Assembly (NCBI GenBank): GCA_900074885.1
Contig: FJUW01000009.1
Coordinates: 1 to 64,000 of the forward strand
DNA from: Rhynchosporium graminicola
Taxonomy: Eukaryota > Ascomycota > Leotiomycetes > Helotiales > Ploettnerulaceae
Length of the DNA: 64,000 nucleotides
Direction: 5' to 3'
Translations under genes and position numbers: made by a program
Notes under the pieces: model-generated
The model's database searches: none
The model's input: the letters and a program-made list of their open reading frames with translations, nothing else
What the model was told of the DNA's origin: nothing
Shown here: positions 23,173 to 34,800 of the stretch, piece by piece
Numbering within the stretch: the stretch's first letter is position 1
How the letters are laid out: the number at the start of each line of letters is the position of its first letter

Positions 23173-23574
23173 CTAATACCATCTCGCCTTCCTCCCCTCC
23201 TCCTGCTCAGCCCGTTCTCTCTCCTCCCGAACACCCCTCCTAATCTCCTCCTCGGTCAAAATTCTCATCGGGCTCTCACAACCCCTCAACCCAATAAACC
23301 TCCCAATCCGTCTCCTCTTCTCCTCCAAGGTAGCATCGCTCCTCCATTCCACCGGACATGGGTAGTGAGTGGAGTAGATGCTGGGAGTACGCTGATGGTA
23401 AAAATGTGCTAGTTCGTCACATTGAGAGGAGGTGAGGAGCCAGAAGTTTAGGAGCGTGGAGGGGAATATGGGGTGCACTTCGCCGGTAGTGAGACGGACG
23501 AGGGGCGCAAGGGGGAGGGCCATTTGTCGGATCTTTGCGTCCAAAGCTGGGTTGTGGGAGCGGGTGGATTGCAT
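23173..23574 (-). CDS. Small conserved-looking protein of unknown function
   Basis: This is a 133-residue single-exon frame starting with an ATG at 23574. The N-terminal half is mixed and could fold (IRQMALPLAPLVRLTTG, then STLLNFWLLTSSQCDELAHFYHQR). The C-terminal third is strongly charged (TLEEKRRRIGRFIGL, EEEIRRGVREERERAEQEE), probably one long helix. There is no signal peptide or membrane span. It is convergent with ORC3, 174 bases between stops. I do not recognise a family. The biased amino-acid pattern and clean start make a real gene likely, but expression evidence would settle it. Confidence 0.6.
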   Translation of the reverse strand: MQSTRSHNPALDAKIRQMALPLAPLVRLTTGEVHPIFPSTLLNFWLLTSSQCDELAHFYHQRTPSIYSTHYPCPVEWRSDATLEEKRRRIGRFIGLRGCESPMRILTEEEIRRGVREERERAEQEEGRKARWY

Positions 23575-24308
23575 GATTGCTTTGGCTGTTTTGCTCTTGG
23601 GTTCTAGGTGTTGGGTAAGCTGTAGATAGTAGAGTATTGTTAAAGATAGGTAGGGTTTGAAGATGAAAGCAAAGAAGTCAGCGGTGAAGTGCTACAAGTA
23701 GATGTTCAATGAGAGTAATCGCGTTTCAAATAGCTGCCAGCAGCTTGTAGTTGACTGGAAAATGTATGAGATGCTGTAGAACTGTGATAATGGAATAAGG
23801 AGACGACTTGAACTTGCGGGATGGAGGAAGAATCTTGGGCGCTGATCGGGCTCTTGTATGGAGTCGCACTTGCTTTGTGGCTGACTTCTTCTTTATTCTC
23901 GAAGCCAGCCCATTCCGGAGTATGCCTATGGAAATGTTCAGAAGGGGTGGCTATTTTAGGGCATGAGAGACCTTTGTTCGAAGGGGACGCAATGAAGAAG
24001 ATTCTTTGGGACATTGATGCACGTGCTGGACTTGATACAAAGAGAAGGGTATTTCGAGTAATTGAGAACGAACGAGCTTGGAGAACGGACTAAGACTGCG
24101 CATGAGGGACAGAGAAGGGGCTTTCTTAGATGGGCCATGCCATTTACAATCTCCCACATCCGTAACTAATAAATCTTCTCCTCCTTAACATATGCTCGAT
24201 ATCTGACAGTGACAGTACTCCCAAGCTCCATAACGCCGGGTTCGAGTGCACCTTTGCACAGCAGTGCTCTTCCAAGAAACGAGGAAACAGACCAAATATG
24301 TTCTTGCT
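23575..24308. other. Intergenic between unknown gene and SEC66
   Basis: No gene is supported. A 90-residue frame on plus (23821-24093) and overlapping minus frames look random. The region should hold the SEC66 3' end and the promoter of the 133-residue protein. Confidence 0.55.
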
Positions 24309-25113
24309 CTACTTCCTCCTTATGCTCCCCTTGTTAATGACGGCGGGTCTCCCACCTTCTACCAATATGGCATCCTCGTCACTTCCGGTCTTACTGGTGG
24401 TGGTGGTTTTGGCAGCAGTGGAGGTCGGCGATTCCAACTCCTTCATAAATTCTGTTTGAACAGATGCGCGTCGCTTCTCCCACCACTGCTTCTCAGATTC
24501 TGTCTGGGCCTGAATCTCATTTAGACGATTTCGGAAAATGGTGTTTGTGGCGATCTCATTTGCAGATTGGAAGATAGTTTGACCCCAGTCTGGTGAAAGA
24601 CCGTTTGCCTAGATATTTCAGTAAGTTCCGTCATATCTTTGTTCAGGACAACTGACCTCCATAACCACATCTCGGAGCTCCTCTTCCATTTCCTGCTCTG
24701 CTCTCAAGAACCTCTGCCAAAGATCATCTCCAACACTACCACGTTGCAGAAGTGTACTACACGCCTGCTTTGCAGTTCTGATCTGTATGATTCGGTGGAT
24801 ATCCTCAACAGCTCGTTCCAGAAGGGCGGCACGTAAGACACTCTCTGGAACCTTGGGCGCTTTCTCCTTACTGTCCTCTGGTTCAAGATGGAGGAGTGAG
24901 AGATAAATGTTTCGTTGCATGTGAGGAGGAAACCATGGCGCAAGAGTTGCGGATGCAGCTATATGGACTTAGCAATGGCGCATTTACATTGAATTGCAAT
25001 TACTGACCAGCTTTTCTTTTCCTGTACACGCTAGAGAATGTTGTCAAAGAACCTGCGAGGACTGCAAGATAGGCGAAAGGGACAGCGAGCCCAATCCAGT
25101 CAATGTCGAACAT
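24309..25113 (-). CDS. SEC66: Sec66/Sec71, ER post-translational translocation subunit
   Basis: Three exons on minus: 25113-25008, 24958-24657 and 24608-24309, encoding 235 residues. Exon 1 carries a single membrane span near the N-terminus (about residues 5-27, WIGLAVPFAYLAVLAGSLTTF) followed by a basic RKRK stop-transfer. Then come LAPWFPPHMQRNIYLSLLH, LRAALLERAVEDIHRIIQIR, TLLQRGSVGDDLWQRF, EMEEELRDVV and the diagnostic WGQTIFQSANEI. A Ser/Thr/Lys-rich C-terminal tail ends at a TAG at 24309-24311. Sec66 pairs with Sec72 in the Sec62/63 complex that feeds finished proteins into the ER through Sec61. Introns are 48-49 bases. It is divergent from the DSC4-like gene, 377 bases apart. The family call is firm. 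Confidence 0.92.
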
Positions 25114-25490
25114 TATGTTAAGTCTTCGAATGAGGTTCGGACTCGTTGAGTAGGGACTGATTCAAAATCTCAAGATATGAACAGCTGACGTCTGCAACAA
25201 CACGTAAGTACTGGATTGTTGAAGTTGTTACGGAGACTATCTAGGTAAATGCTGAAACTAAAGTTATGGTACCCAAAAGGACAAGTCGCCAACCCCAGAA
25301 TGCGCGAGGCGGCCGCATGCGATCGGCTCGCTTGGCACCAGGATCAATGCCATCTCACTGCACTCCATGCGTGGTTCATCATCACTTAACTCTCTCGACC
25401 TCCCACCCATATTCCACTAAACAATGTGAAGCTTTCTCCCAGTAAAGGATCAAGATTCGCCCATCCTACCAATGAGTCAACCTACAAGCT
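25114..25490. promoter_or_regulatory. Divergent promoter SEC66 / DSC4-like, with an overlapping uORF
   Basis: This 377-base segment lies between two divergent start codons. On the plus side an upstream ATG at 25472 opens a 10-codon frame that stops at TGA 25499-25501, overlapping the DSC4-like ATG at 25491. If transcribed, ribosomes would have to skip or leak past it. Confidence 0.55.
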
Positions 25491-26651
25491 ATGAACAATG
25501 ACTCCACACCAAGCGACCTACCCAGCTCAGTTCCGACAACAGCACCAGCGACAGATCCCAGAAGTGCAAGTGAGGCTGTCCCAGCCGGCGCCGTGGACGA
25601 TACTTCAGATTCAGCAGCCGCCGTAGAAAGCCAGAATGTGCAGCCGGATTCGCCCGAAAAGAAGAGAGCTCGGGATCAAACGAAGAAGAAATTCGGGTTC
25701 ATCAATAACCTTTCGTTACAGCTCGACGTCTTGATATATGTCGAACTTTGTATATTATATTATATGGAGTCTGTCCCTCCTCTCTCATACTTCTTCATTA
25801 CTACGTATATTTATGCTAAAAAGATACACAGTTGTTCACTCTTCCGCCTCCTCCTCCGCGCCATCAACCAAATGATGTTCCTCTCTCCAAAACAGAAATT
25901 CGTCCCTGCAGCACCTATCCACAAACCCTACATCGGCGCCATCTTCGCCCCGAACTTCATATGTATCCTGTTGCACCTCTTCACCGAGCGTTCGTCGGCT
26001 AGCGAAAGTATGCGCGGCTATCTACACGGAGGTGTGATCATAGATCTTATAGGGCAGAAAGGACCGACGTCGAAATGCCATTTGGTGATGCTAGATCTGC
26101 TGATTCTGGCGCTGCAGTGCTTCCTGTTGGCGGTGCATGTTGAGAGGGAGAGGTTGAGTGCTGTAAATGATGCGCTAGCGTCTACGTCTCCGACGGCCGC
26201 GACTGGAATCCCGCGAGAAGCAGTGATTTCGGCGCAAAGTCTAGACGCAGAAGAGAGAGGCGTACTTGGAGAATCTATTGCAACGAGTGAAGGAGATATA
26301 GAGTTGCAACTCATGCCACATACCGTCAGCGGCGATTCACCCTTTCGAAACGAAAACGAAGCAGACGAAGGAAGGAACGAGGAACGCGAAAGACTGCTCG
26401 CGGAACCGCCCGCTCCGCAGGATGATGATGATGATGGGTCTTTAGACGTAATGTGGTCTGGGATGGCCATTGTGGCCGACTTTCACATTTTACACAATTT
26501 GAGGAGGCAGTGGCTGGATTATGGGAATGCGACGGAATCTGCTATTCAGACTATTGGCTTCAGTACCGCCTTTGCGGCACATACTGCGAGTAGGCGTATG
26601 AATGCTGCTAGTGCGAGGTTCCAGAGAGATGTGGAAACGCTCACGAGTTGA
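25491..26651 (+). CDS. DUF1746 protein, DSC4-like Golgi E3 ligase subunit
   Basis: Two exons, 25491-25768 and 25832-26651, encode 365 residues. The 63-base intron (GTCTGT...ACACAG) is a multiple of three without a stop, so the frame also reads through it. Splicing restores YYMDCSLFRLLLRA, the expected continuous motif. A low-complexity Ser/Ala/Pro N-terminus is followed by the DUF1746 region at about residues 75-205, with hydrophobic segments LSLQLDVLIYVELCILYYMD, APNFICILLHLF and LVMLDLLILALQCFLLAVHV (likely membrane spans). The C-terminal half is acidic with a run of aspartates. In fission yeast the DUF1746 protein is Dsc4, part of the Golgi Dsc E3 ligase that activates the SREBP homologue and clears membrane proteins. 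That role is by family, not shown here. Confidence 0.8.
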   Translation: MNNDSTPSDLPSSVPTTAPATDPRSASEAVPAGAVDDTSDSAAAVESQNVQPDSPEKKRARDQTKKKFGFINNLSLQLDVLIYVELCILYYMESVPPLSYFFITTYIYAKKIHSCSLFRLLLRAINQMMFLSPKQKFVPAAPIHKPYIGAIFAPNFICILLHLFTERSSASESMRGYLHGGVIIDLIGQKGPTSKCHLVMLDLLILALQCFLLAVHVERERLSAVNDALASTSPTAATGIPREAVISAQSLDAEERGVLGESIATSEGDIELQLMPHTVSGDSPFRNENEADEGRNEERERLLAEPPAPQDDDDDGSLDVMWSGMAIVADFHILHNLRRQWLDYGNATESAIQTIGFSTAFAAHTASRRMNAASARFQRDVETLTS

Positions 26652-26740
26652 GATACCCAGCTTTGTACAGTAGTCTTCCAATGCAGAAAGCATGATTAAC
26701 ACGTCATAGAAAGGATATTGATTGCTTGAGAAGTATTACA

Positions 26741-27955
26741 TTATGTTATCTTCCTGCCTACATTCCCCACGCCAGCTCCCTTGACACTGACAATAATGTC
26801 ACTGCTTTCAGCCTCATCCACATCTCTCAATCCCCAACTACTTCCCCCAAACCTCTTCAGATCCCTCCCCAATCCCACAAAGTCCTCCGTCCCAACCACA
26901 TCCCTTCCTAACCTGACCCTTCCCACATCCTCACTCCCCATCGCCATCATCGTCAATACCGTCGGTGCACTCACCCTCGTAAAACACCCGCCATACGAAA
27001 TAGTCTCCAAAAGCTGATACGCACATCTCATGCCCACATCTTCAGGCGTTATACCCCCATCGCTAGGCGCCGGCACATCTGCCGAATAAATGACGCCCTG
27101 CGCACTCGTCTCCGCAATCAAGCTCAATCCAAATCCAATACCCGTCCTCTTCTTGCCTCCAGGGTTCGCGCGGTCCTTACTTGATATCAAAGGCGCCTGA
27201 TCGTATTGCGCTGCAACATGTATATCGCTCACGAGGGGATTCAGCACTCCCCTTGCCGCATGTATCATACGTGCGTTGTTGCTCGCAGAGACACCCGTAC
27301 AGTACGCCACGCCTCGTATCCTCTTCACACGTCCGGGACTACGGTTCATATGTAAGGTCTTCGGTAATCTGAACTGACTCCCAAACCTCAATTCCACAAC
27401 CCCTCCTCCGCCTTTCCCTCCAGCACCTGTACATGACCGTTGTAGGACTCTGAGCTCGAGTTTACTACCCATAACCCCAAATGCCTCATAGAGTGGTAAT
27501 ATAGCAGTCCTCACGGTATCCACACTAATATCCCCTGTCTCAGTCGCACTCGTAATTACGCCCTCCCCTTCAAAGCGCACGTTTATTGGCGCCTTCGAAA
27601 ATGGAGCTAACATACACAGCGGCAGTAAAAACCAACTCACACCCCTCCTACAAGTATCTGGCAGAACGCATTTCACCACATCCGATCCGCCGGTCGAGAC
27701 AGAGCCGGTGATTAAACCGGGGCTATAGATAAGCTTCGTGCCTGTGTAGGAGATTTGCATGGTCGTACCGTTGGTGATGCTGTCTAGGAGGCGGAGAAAG
27801 GATATTTCATGAGGCGCGAGACCTGGGTTTGTGGGTGAAGAAGAGCGGATGTTAGAGATGGCGACTGGACGCCCGGTGAGGGATGAGAGAACGAGCCGAT
27901 GGGTGAGCGATTTGTGAGTGGTGAAGCGTAGGTATTCGGGGGCGGGAGCAGCCAT
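26741..27955 (-). CDS. RCL1: RNA 3'-terminal phosphate cyclase-like protein, 18S rRNA processing
   Basis: This is a 404-residue single exon. The family start is visible (LRFTTHKSLTHRLVLSSLTGRPVAI), followed by HEISFLRLLDSITNG, a GSVSTGG loop, and CRRGVSWFLLPLCMLAPFSK, which is typical of Rcl1 and not of true RNA cyclases. The C-terminal half has PGRVKRIRGVAYCTGVS, GFGLSLIAETS and the LLETISYGGC segment. Rcl1 acts with Bms1 in the small-subunit processome and is needed for early pre-rRNA cleavage toward 18S rRNA in the nucleolus. It is convergent with the DSC4-like gene, 89 bases between stops. The match is firm. Confidence 0.93.
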   Translation of the reverse strand: MAAPAPEYLRFTTHKSLTHRLVLSSLTGRPVAISNIRSSSPTNPGLAPHEISFLRLLDSITNGTTMQISYTGTKLIYSPGLITGSVSTGGSDVVKCVLPDTCRRGVSWFLLPLCMLAPFSKAPINVRFEGEGVITSATETGDISVDTVRTAILPLYEAFGVMGSKLELRVLQRSCTGAGGKGGGGVVELRFGSQFRLPKTLHMNRSPGRVKRIRGVAYCTGVSASNNARMIHAARGVLNPLVSDIHVAAQYDQAPLISSKDRANPGGKKRTGIGFGLSLIAETSAQGVIYSADVPAPSDGGITPEDVGMRCAYQLLETISYGGCFTRVSAPTVLTMMAMGSEDVGRVRLGRDVVGTEDFVGLGRDLKRFGGSSWGLRDVDEAESSDIIVSVKGAGVGNVGRKIT

Positions 27956-28958
27956 TGTCGTGTTGTGTTGTGTGGTTTGATGAGGGGAGGTTCGTGAGGT
28001 AAGTGTTGCTGATTAGTGATTGAGGGAGAGTATAAATTTCCGGCAGAATATTAAAGAATTGTCGAATCGGGTCACCGCTTTGCTGGAAACATCTTGATAC
28101 GAATGTGCTTCCCATTGAAGTGCATCTTTACAAATAAGTTAGTAGAAGTCCTACTTACAGTGAATATCAAGGGCGTCCTCTTCTATCTGAATAAATGTAC
28201 TAGTACCGCATCTAAATCACAGATAAGTTGCAGAAGTGACATTGTCGTGCCAAAGCATGGAAGTGACAGGTAGAACGAACCCAACGTCATAAAAGTTTTG
28301 ACGTTGCTCATGCAAGTGACAAATTTAAGTCACAAAACCATCCTGGGACCTTTATTATGGTATCATTTGGAAGCTAGGTACGGGATGATCCAGTACATTT
28401 AACTTACTGATTTATCTGGGCCCACCTTGAAGTAGCCAACATTCGGAAACAGCACACAGAGACCTGCTAACACAATTTAGCGAAGCAAAATTCATCGATA
28501 CCGGAATTCATTTATAGGGTTTTATATTCCTAGCTGAACGTAACGCACTGCTAATCTCATCAAGCGCTGATGTGTATGGCAAACTGACTCCTTCCCTTCG
28601 CAGTCCGCCACCCATCCCATCCATCCATCCATCGGTGCAATTTTTTTTTAGAAAAGTCGGGATTTGTACAGTCGGTAACTGTGACACGCCAAAGCAGCCC
28701 AGACCAAGCCAGCCCAGATCAAGCAAGAGAAAGACTCCAGATTCGCATGATAGTATTACATGCGGAAACGCAAACAGAGTTCGTAACGAGATGCCGAAGA
28801 AGCTATTGCAGGGAGGATTGCGGCAAGACTACCAACCAGCCACAGAAACGCGGAAAATCATCAAATCGGATGACTGCGTAATCAAGCAACACGAAATGTC
28901 GTAGATGGCAGACCTCTGAAAGGTACCATAATGTGCTCAAAGATATAAGTTTGGATGC
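27956..28958. other. Intergenic, 1.0 kb
   Basis: It holds the RCL1 promoter and the 3' flank of the PWWP gene, with a short CCAT repeat near 28614-28632 and a T run near 28641. I see no gene. The 110-residue plus frame at 28572-28904 has no recognisable content. Confidence 0.55.
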
Positions 28959-31096
28959 TTATGCAGAAGACTCGACTGGGGCTGGCTCCACAACAGTGAC
29001 CTGAAAGAAATGTTAGTTAGGTGCGGTATGTGGTATCTGTGGGACTGCTCACTTTTGGCTCTCCGGTGGCTTCGACAAGTGACTTCTCAGTCTCAAAGGG
29101 CGCGTCCTTGGCCTCTGGAGTGGCTGCCTTTTCAGTCACTGTATTGTCCTCAGCCTTCTCATCGACCTTCTCATTGACCTTCGCCTCGCTGAGCAACTCC
29201 TTGATTCCGTTGGTTGCTTCCGTCGAAGATCCTTGGGCACTTCCGGTGTCCGTCTTTGCTTCTGCATTGCCATTTGCGATAGCTGAAGCGGCAGCGCTTG
29301 GCGTGTCTGTAGCAAGACTCTTATTCCACTTATCGAGAAGCTCTTGAGATCGGGTTTTGAATTGAAACTCCTCTTCTCTTGGTATGTGTGGCAGTTTCAA
29401 GATGGCTTTGAGAACTTTGTTTATCTTAGTTGCTCGAATGATGCTAACCTCGAGGTCGGCGTATAGTTGAAGCTTAGCGATGAATTCGGACATCTGTTTC
29501 ATTTCCGTTTCCTTTGGCTCTTGATCGCGTGTCAACAGACCCTTTTGTAGCTTATGTCGGAGAAACAGAATTTCCTTCTATAGTGATTGTGAGAATGATG
29601 TTCAACCAGGCTGAATTCAGTTACATACCTCTTTCTTAGCTCGCTTCTCTTCAGCGCTCAATTCGGGCTCTTTAGGTGTCGCAACGACAGGTAGTTCGGC
29701 AGTTTTGGGAGCTGCTTTCGCCTTTTTGGGTTTCGCAGTCTTCGGAGTTGCATCCTTTGGTGTCTTGGGAGCTTTAGGAGTTAAAGTACCATTGGTACTT
29801 GGCTTTACGTTCAACTTAATGCGGGCTTTCTTAACGGATTCGGACCCTTGTGGAGTCTTCACACAATCAGCACTTCCCTGGGACGTGGAATAAGGCAGGG
29901 CACTTACATCATCTGCAGCCTTGCGCTTGTTTGTCTTCGCAGGTTCATTTGTAGGGTCAGCTCCATCAGATTCTAGGTCTGCGGTTGCATCCGCCATTTC
30001 CAAATCGCCATGGCCATCATCTTCGACAGCCTTGGTCGCGGATTTCTTGTCCTTCTTGCCGGCAGCTTTCTTTGCTTGCTTTTCTGCCTTTGCTGCTTCC
30101 TTGGCCGCAATGTTTGCCTCACGAGCTTCCAAGAAAGCCGCGAGAATATCCTTGAAGTAGTCAAGGTCGTGTTGCTCTGCGGCAAGAGTACGCGCGGCAG
30201 CCAAATCCTTTCGCATCTTAGGTTGTAGTGTTCCAACATCCTCGGGGTTAAGATCTACCAGATCGTAGTTGGGAATCCAGCCACTGTAGAAAAATTAGCA
30301 AACTCCGTTCCCCAACATAGAAAAGGTCTGACTCACAATTCGTTAGTGTGCAAGTACATCACAGGAAACTGTCTGTCCTTGACCTTTATCCCTCCATCCT
30401 CGTAGCCTTCTCGGTAGGTTCCATCAGGTCTTGCGGCCGAATTTGGCCTCGATTTGATAAGTGTAGAAGGGAGCATGCTTTCATCACAGACAATTGCCGG
30501 CCACAATGGGAAACCCTTTAGCCGGACGTAAAAGTAGTCGCCAGGCTGAGCATCCGTATGCGTCATCTTTGCGACCGAAGATTTCTTATTCAACTTTTTG
30601 CCCTTGTGCTCTGGAACACCAGTCGACTTTCTCTTTCCACCTTTGGCCTTAGCAGCGGAAACAGGAGTCTCGACCAGAACCTCTGACGACCCGGCAGCTT
30701 TGGGGCCAGCATTTTCTGTCCTTGTATCGTCCTTCATTTCGACATCTTCTTGGGTGGTAATTGCAGGTTTGTCTTCTGCGACGTCTTCGGAGCCTGTTTG
30801 TTCGTCGGTTGGCTTGCCTTCCTCCTTGATTTCTGAACGCGACAAAGCAAATGTCAGCATGAAAGTACTCGAGTGATTGTAGAGTGGAGGAACTTGGAAA
30901 TATCTTCCATACCAGCAGGCGCGTCATCTGTCGCGACTTCCGCGGATGCGCTGATCTCAGCATCACCATTGGCTTCAGGCTCCTTCACGATAACATCCTC
31001 CTTAACCTCAGTCGCAGTAACTTCTTCAGGTCGCGTCTGCTCTGTATCTATAGGTGCGGAATTGACTGCAGGAGCTGGACTTGACTCGTCCGACAT
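28959..31096 (-). CDS. PWWP domain chromatin protein with TFIIS-N-like helical domain
   Basis: Six exons on minus: 31096-30913, 30832-30337, 30283-29908, 29856-29629, 29577-29053 and 29000-28959, encoding 616 residues. The acidic N-terminus is followed by a basic patch (GGKRKS...KKLNKK). The PWWP domain begins at about residue 156 with QPGDYFYVRLKGFPLWPAIV, where the core motif reads FPLWP. Its second half, after the exon 2/3 junction, reads GWIPNYDLVDLNPEDV. Lys/Ala-rich and Pro/Lys/Thr-rich linkers carry possible nuclear signals. Around residues 429-515 a helical domain (MSEFIAKLQLYADLEVSIIR, KINKVLKAILKLPHIP, LLDKWNK) resembles the TFIIS N-terminal/LEDGF binding fold. PWWP domains read methylated H3K36, so a transcription-elongation role like that of yeast Ioc4 or fission yeast Pdp3 is plausible. 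Orthology is not certain. Confidence 0.85.
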
Positions 31097-31839
31097 GTTG
31101 TCGCGAAATCGAACCGCGGGGGAGAGAGCTTGTTGACACTACACGAGCAGTCTGGTAGTTCTGACGCGTCAGCACGAAGAGCAGCAATTGCAAGCAATAC
31201 GAACAATATTGCAGAATGGTAAATTGGCGATTCCCTGATGGCGTTGTGATGAGGTTTGAAAGAGGATGGTAGAATACAGAATTCAAGGGCGCAGATTCGA
31301 GAAGACAAAGTCTAGCGTGGGTGGATGTGATCACGTGATGCGAATGCTAATGAACCAAAAGGGATCCAGCTGGGGCAATAGCTAGAGAAAGAAGACCTAA
31401 AGCTGGGCAAAACTCCTTCCTCGATAGTACGGTGTACGCCACTCGGCTGTTTCTTGTCTCTGTGAGCAGAAGTAAAGTCCCAAAGCAAGTGCGCGAGATA
31501 GGTTAAAGACTCCGAATAATAAGTCAAAGGAACGAGACAATGAAACAAATGGGCTTTGGTGATGAGAACAGGTCCGTTCTCATAGTTACGCCAGCGGCAA
31601 AACCTGTCCTATCCGCGCCCCTTGTGCGTAGACCAATCAAGACTATCTGTGACTTTCCAAGGGAATAGGCAACACAACACAAATCACTGACAAGCCAAAA
31701 GGAAACCAATGAAATCAAACTATTCGTGTACTCCCTAAGAGCTCATGCATGTCAGAACAGCTCCTTCGTAAAATCTTTTCCTTCATTCCGATCTAGTATA
31801 CAACAAAGCTTGCGGGATCAGGTGAATGAACATAACTTA
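31097..31839. other. Intergenic between PWWP gene and BRR2 3' end
   Basis: 743 bases with no supported gene. It contains the PWWP gene promoter and leader and the BRR2 3' untranslated region. Confidence 0.55.
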
Positions 31840-34800
31840 TTATTCTCCTTCCTCGTCATCTTCCTCATCTTCGTCCATGCCCTCAGCAACAGTCACAGAG
31901 AAGCTTGGATCTTGATCAACTCCCACGTAGCTGTCACTCATTAAGAATAACTTCAGGTCGTGCTTTCCAGGTGTCGGGACAGTGTATTCGAGTCTCACGC
32001 TCAAAGATCTTCCTATGGTGATGCGCTTGATCGCGAGAAGTGTCTTCGAACTCTCCTCGCCTACTACCAGCCACCAGTTCTCCATCTTCTTGCCAGGGTA
32101 GAATGGCGCATGCACGGTGTTGTCTACATCCTCTTCATCATCAACATCTCTCGTGATCTTGATCTTGATATACGCTGGATCTCCGGCTGTAATATCTTCG
32201 GGATCTTCCAGCTCGAATTCAAGGTCAACGTTCGGATACTTGGAATTGGTGAAATTCGCGGCCTGAGCCAATTGAGTCTGTGATAGACCAAGTCGTTTGA
32301 CGAGAGCTCCGTAGTTAGGGTTCTCCGAAGGATCCATGGCCTCCATGAATTCGAATATATCTTTGACACTATTTCAATAACCATTAGCAAATATACTAGC
32401 TCCCTCAAGAACATCAACATACCCAGAAGCGTTTGCAGCATTGATAACTTCGGGCGTGAAATGGGGAATTTGCTTCAGTGGACTGTCACGATCCCACATG
32501 CCCTGCACAACCATTTGAGACATCTCCATGGCATTCATGGCATTGATATGTCCATCAGAAGAGAGGACATCGACTGTAGCACTGAGCAGACCCAGAACCT
32601 TGGTCAGTATAATCTCTTGGTCCTTCACTAGATCGATGGGTAACTGCATCCTTGAGAAATGAGCTTGGAGCAAGACAAATGCCTTGAAATGCGGAGAATC
32701 GTAGGCTGGCTGTGCCATCTTGACCGGAATCCGGTCGTAGATCCGGCGGAGTAAGCTATCCTCGTGCCTGCGGATTTGAATGGACTCGAACTCAGTGGCA
32801 GAAGTAACAATCTCAAGAATACCCTTCAGCTTGGTTCGGCCGCTCAAGGACAGCAGGAGCGTCTGCATGGTAATATACGAGATGTTGTAATAAGCGGCGA
32901 TCATAGCAGCATTCAGTGGTGTTACTGAGTCATCTTCATCGTCCAGGTCGATGATCTTTGTCTCCGCGAGATCTTTCAAAGTGGTCTCTACTAGCTCGGA
33001 CAAATGCGCGCTCAAACCTTCATGGGAGGTATCTGCTAAGCTGTAGTAACTCGGATTTGCCAGAAGTCGCCGATAGAAATATGTGAAGGTGGTCCAATTG
33101 ATCGCGTCGTCAGCGGACTCAATCATTTTCGTGCTGATCTCAGAAACGAAAGCATCATGCAAGAACACTTGAAGATGACTCTCGATCGGAAGAGCCTCAT
33201 TAAGAAACTTTTTATAATACTCGCGTTTGACAGCTGGCACCATGAGCACCCCCTTGCTGAGTTTGTCTTCTAACGGCCGCGAAGCCTTCCCGAACATCTG
33301 GAGCACCTCGCTCAGTGGATAATCGACATATCGATGCTCTCGGCCTTCGTAATACTGAGTTCCCATTACGACGACTAAGTGTGCAATGCAGTCAAGCTCC
33401 CAACATACGTCGCGCGATGCTACCATTACCTGAATTGCACCGTTGTCGTAGAGATGCTTCACGATACGCTTATCACTAGTGCTAAGGGCTTCGTGGTAGT
33501 ACCCAACTCCATGAGAAAGTGCCTCGGCAAGAGCCTCTTCCCCAATGCGTTCTAATAGTGGTTTCATCTGATCGACATCGGCGTGCAAGAAACGATCTTC
33601 ATCATCGCTGGCGAGACAGGCCAGAAGTAAATCCCTAGTCGTGGATCGAGCTTGCTTTCTGCTGGGAACAAATATTATTGCAGGCTTATCTGGAGACATC
33701 TGCAAGATAGAGAGATATGCTGGCTTGGCCATGGCAAGCATAAGTGACGGGAAATGCGAGACTGTGAAAGATTGAATATGGAGCTCCAAAGGTACCGAGC
33801 GAACATGTGGACTGAAGTTGTAGATGTTGTGCTTCTTGGCATCAATCCATTCGCCGATATCTCTTGCATTGGAGAGAGATACGCTCATGCCTACAATTCG
33901 GAGTGGAAGCTGGGTTTGGGACCGGATGTAGTGCATGCGAGACACAATAATTTCGTACACAAAGCCAGCTTGTCCCCCCAGCATATGGAGCTCATCCGCA
34001 ATGAAGAGTTGGATATTCTGGATGTTCTTTCGGCGTTGCCATTGTCGGGACAAGATATCCCATTGTGCAGGCGTCGCAAGTATCACGTCTCCTTGTTCGA
34101 GAAGCTTAAGATCAGCGGTGGTTTCTCCTGTCAGCTTCACAATGTCCTTGCCACCGCGGAGCTTGGAGAACCGCTGTTGCCAGTCATTGTGGCGAAGGTC
34201 AACAAGCTCTTGGAAAGGAGCAATGTAGACAGCGCGGCCGGCATCAGGCTTTGACCAATGATGAAGCAAGGCAAATTCTGCGCAGATTGTCTTGCCGCTA
34301 CCGGTAGGTGCTCCAATGAACACATTTTCATCCGTAGAATAGAGAGAGTTAAAAGTCTGTGTTTGGATCTTGTTGAATCGCTCCCATTTGGGATACAGAG
34401 CCCGAAAGTCGTCAGTCTTCAGAGCAGCAACAGGAAGTGGTTGTAGATCAAGGAGTTGAGTATGAGGTGGAAATTTCTCTGGCAAAATCAGCTTCTGGAA
34501 GGATACTGCAAGCTTGGTTTCAGAGTGCATCCAACGATCAGAAATAACAGTGACGAAGTAATTCGGTGGCATGGGCTCTGTGATTGGCACAGTAAACTCG
34601 ACAATATGCTCGTTTATCTCTGCCAGGGCGAAGTCTTTTCGGAGGATGAACTGGTCGTGGAATAGAATTTCTTCTCCGTCGCAGTCTTCTGCAATGATCC
34701 AGAAACTTTCTGCAGTTCCATGAACATCGTCATCCCATTCGAAGTTCGGCGTGATCGTTAACTCAACACGAAGCATTGATCTGGTCATAGGTTGTACTTG

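Noticed and set aside
23821..24093. 90-residue plus frame with a hydrophobic N-terminal segment
   Set aside because: Lies between two minus-strand genes, overlaps equally long frames on minus, and lacks any support beyond being open.
26018..26470. 150-residue Ser-rich frame antisense to the DSC4-like gene
   Set aside because: The Ser runs come from the complement of Asp/Glu-rich codons on the real strand.
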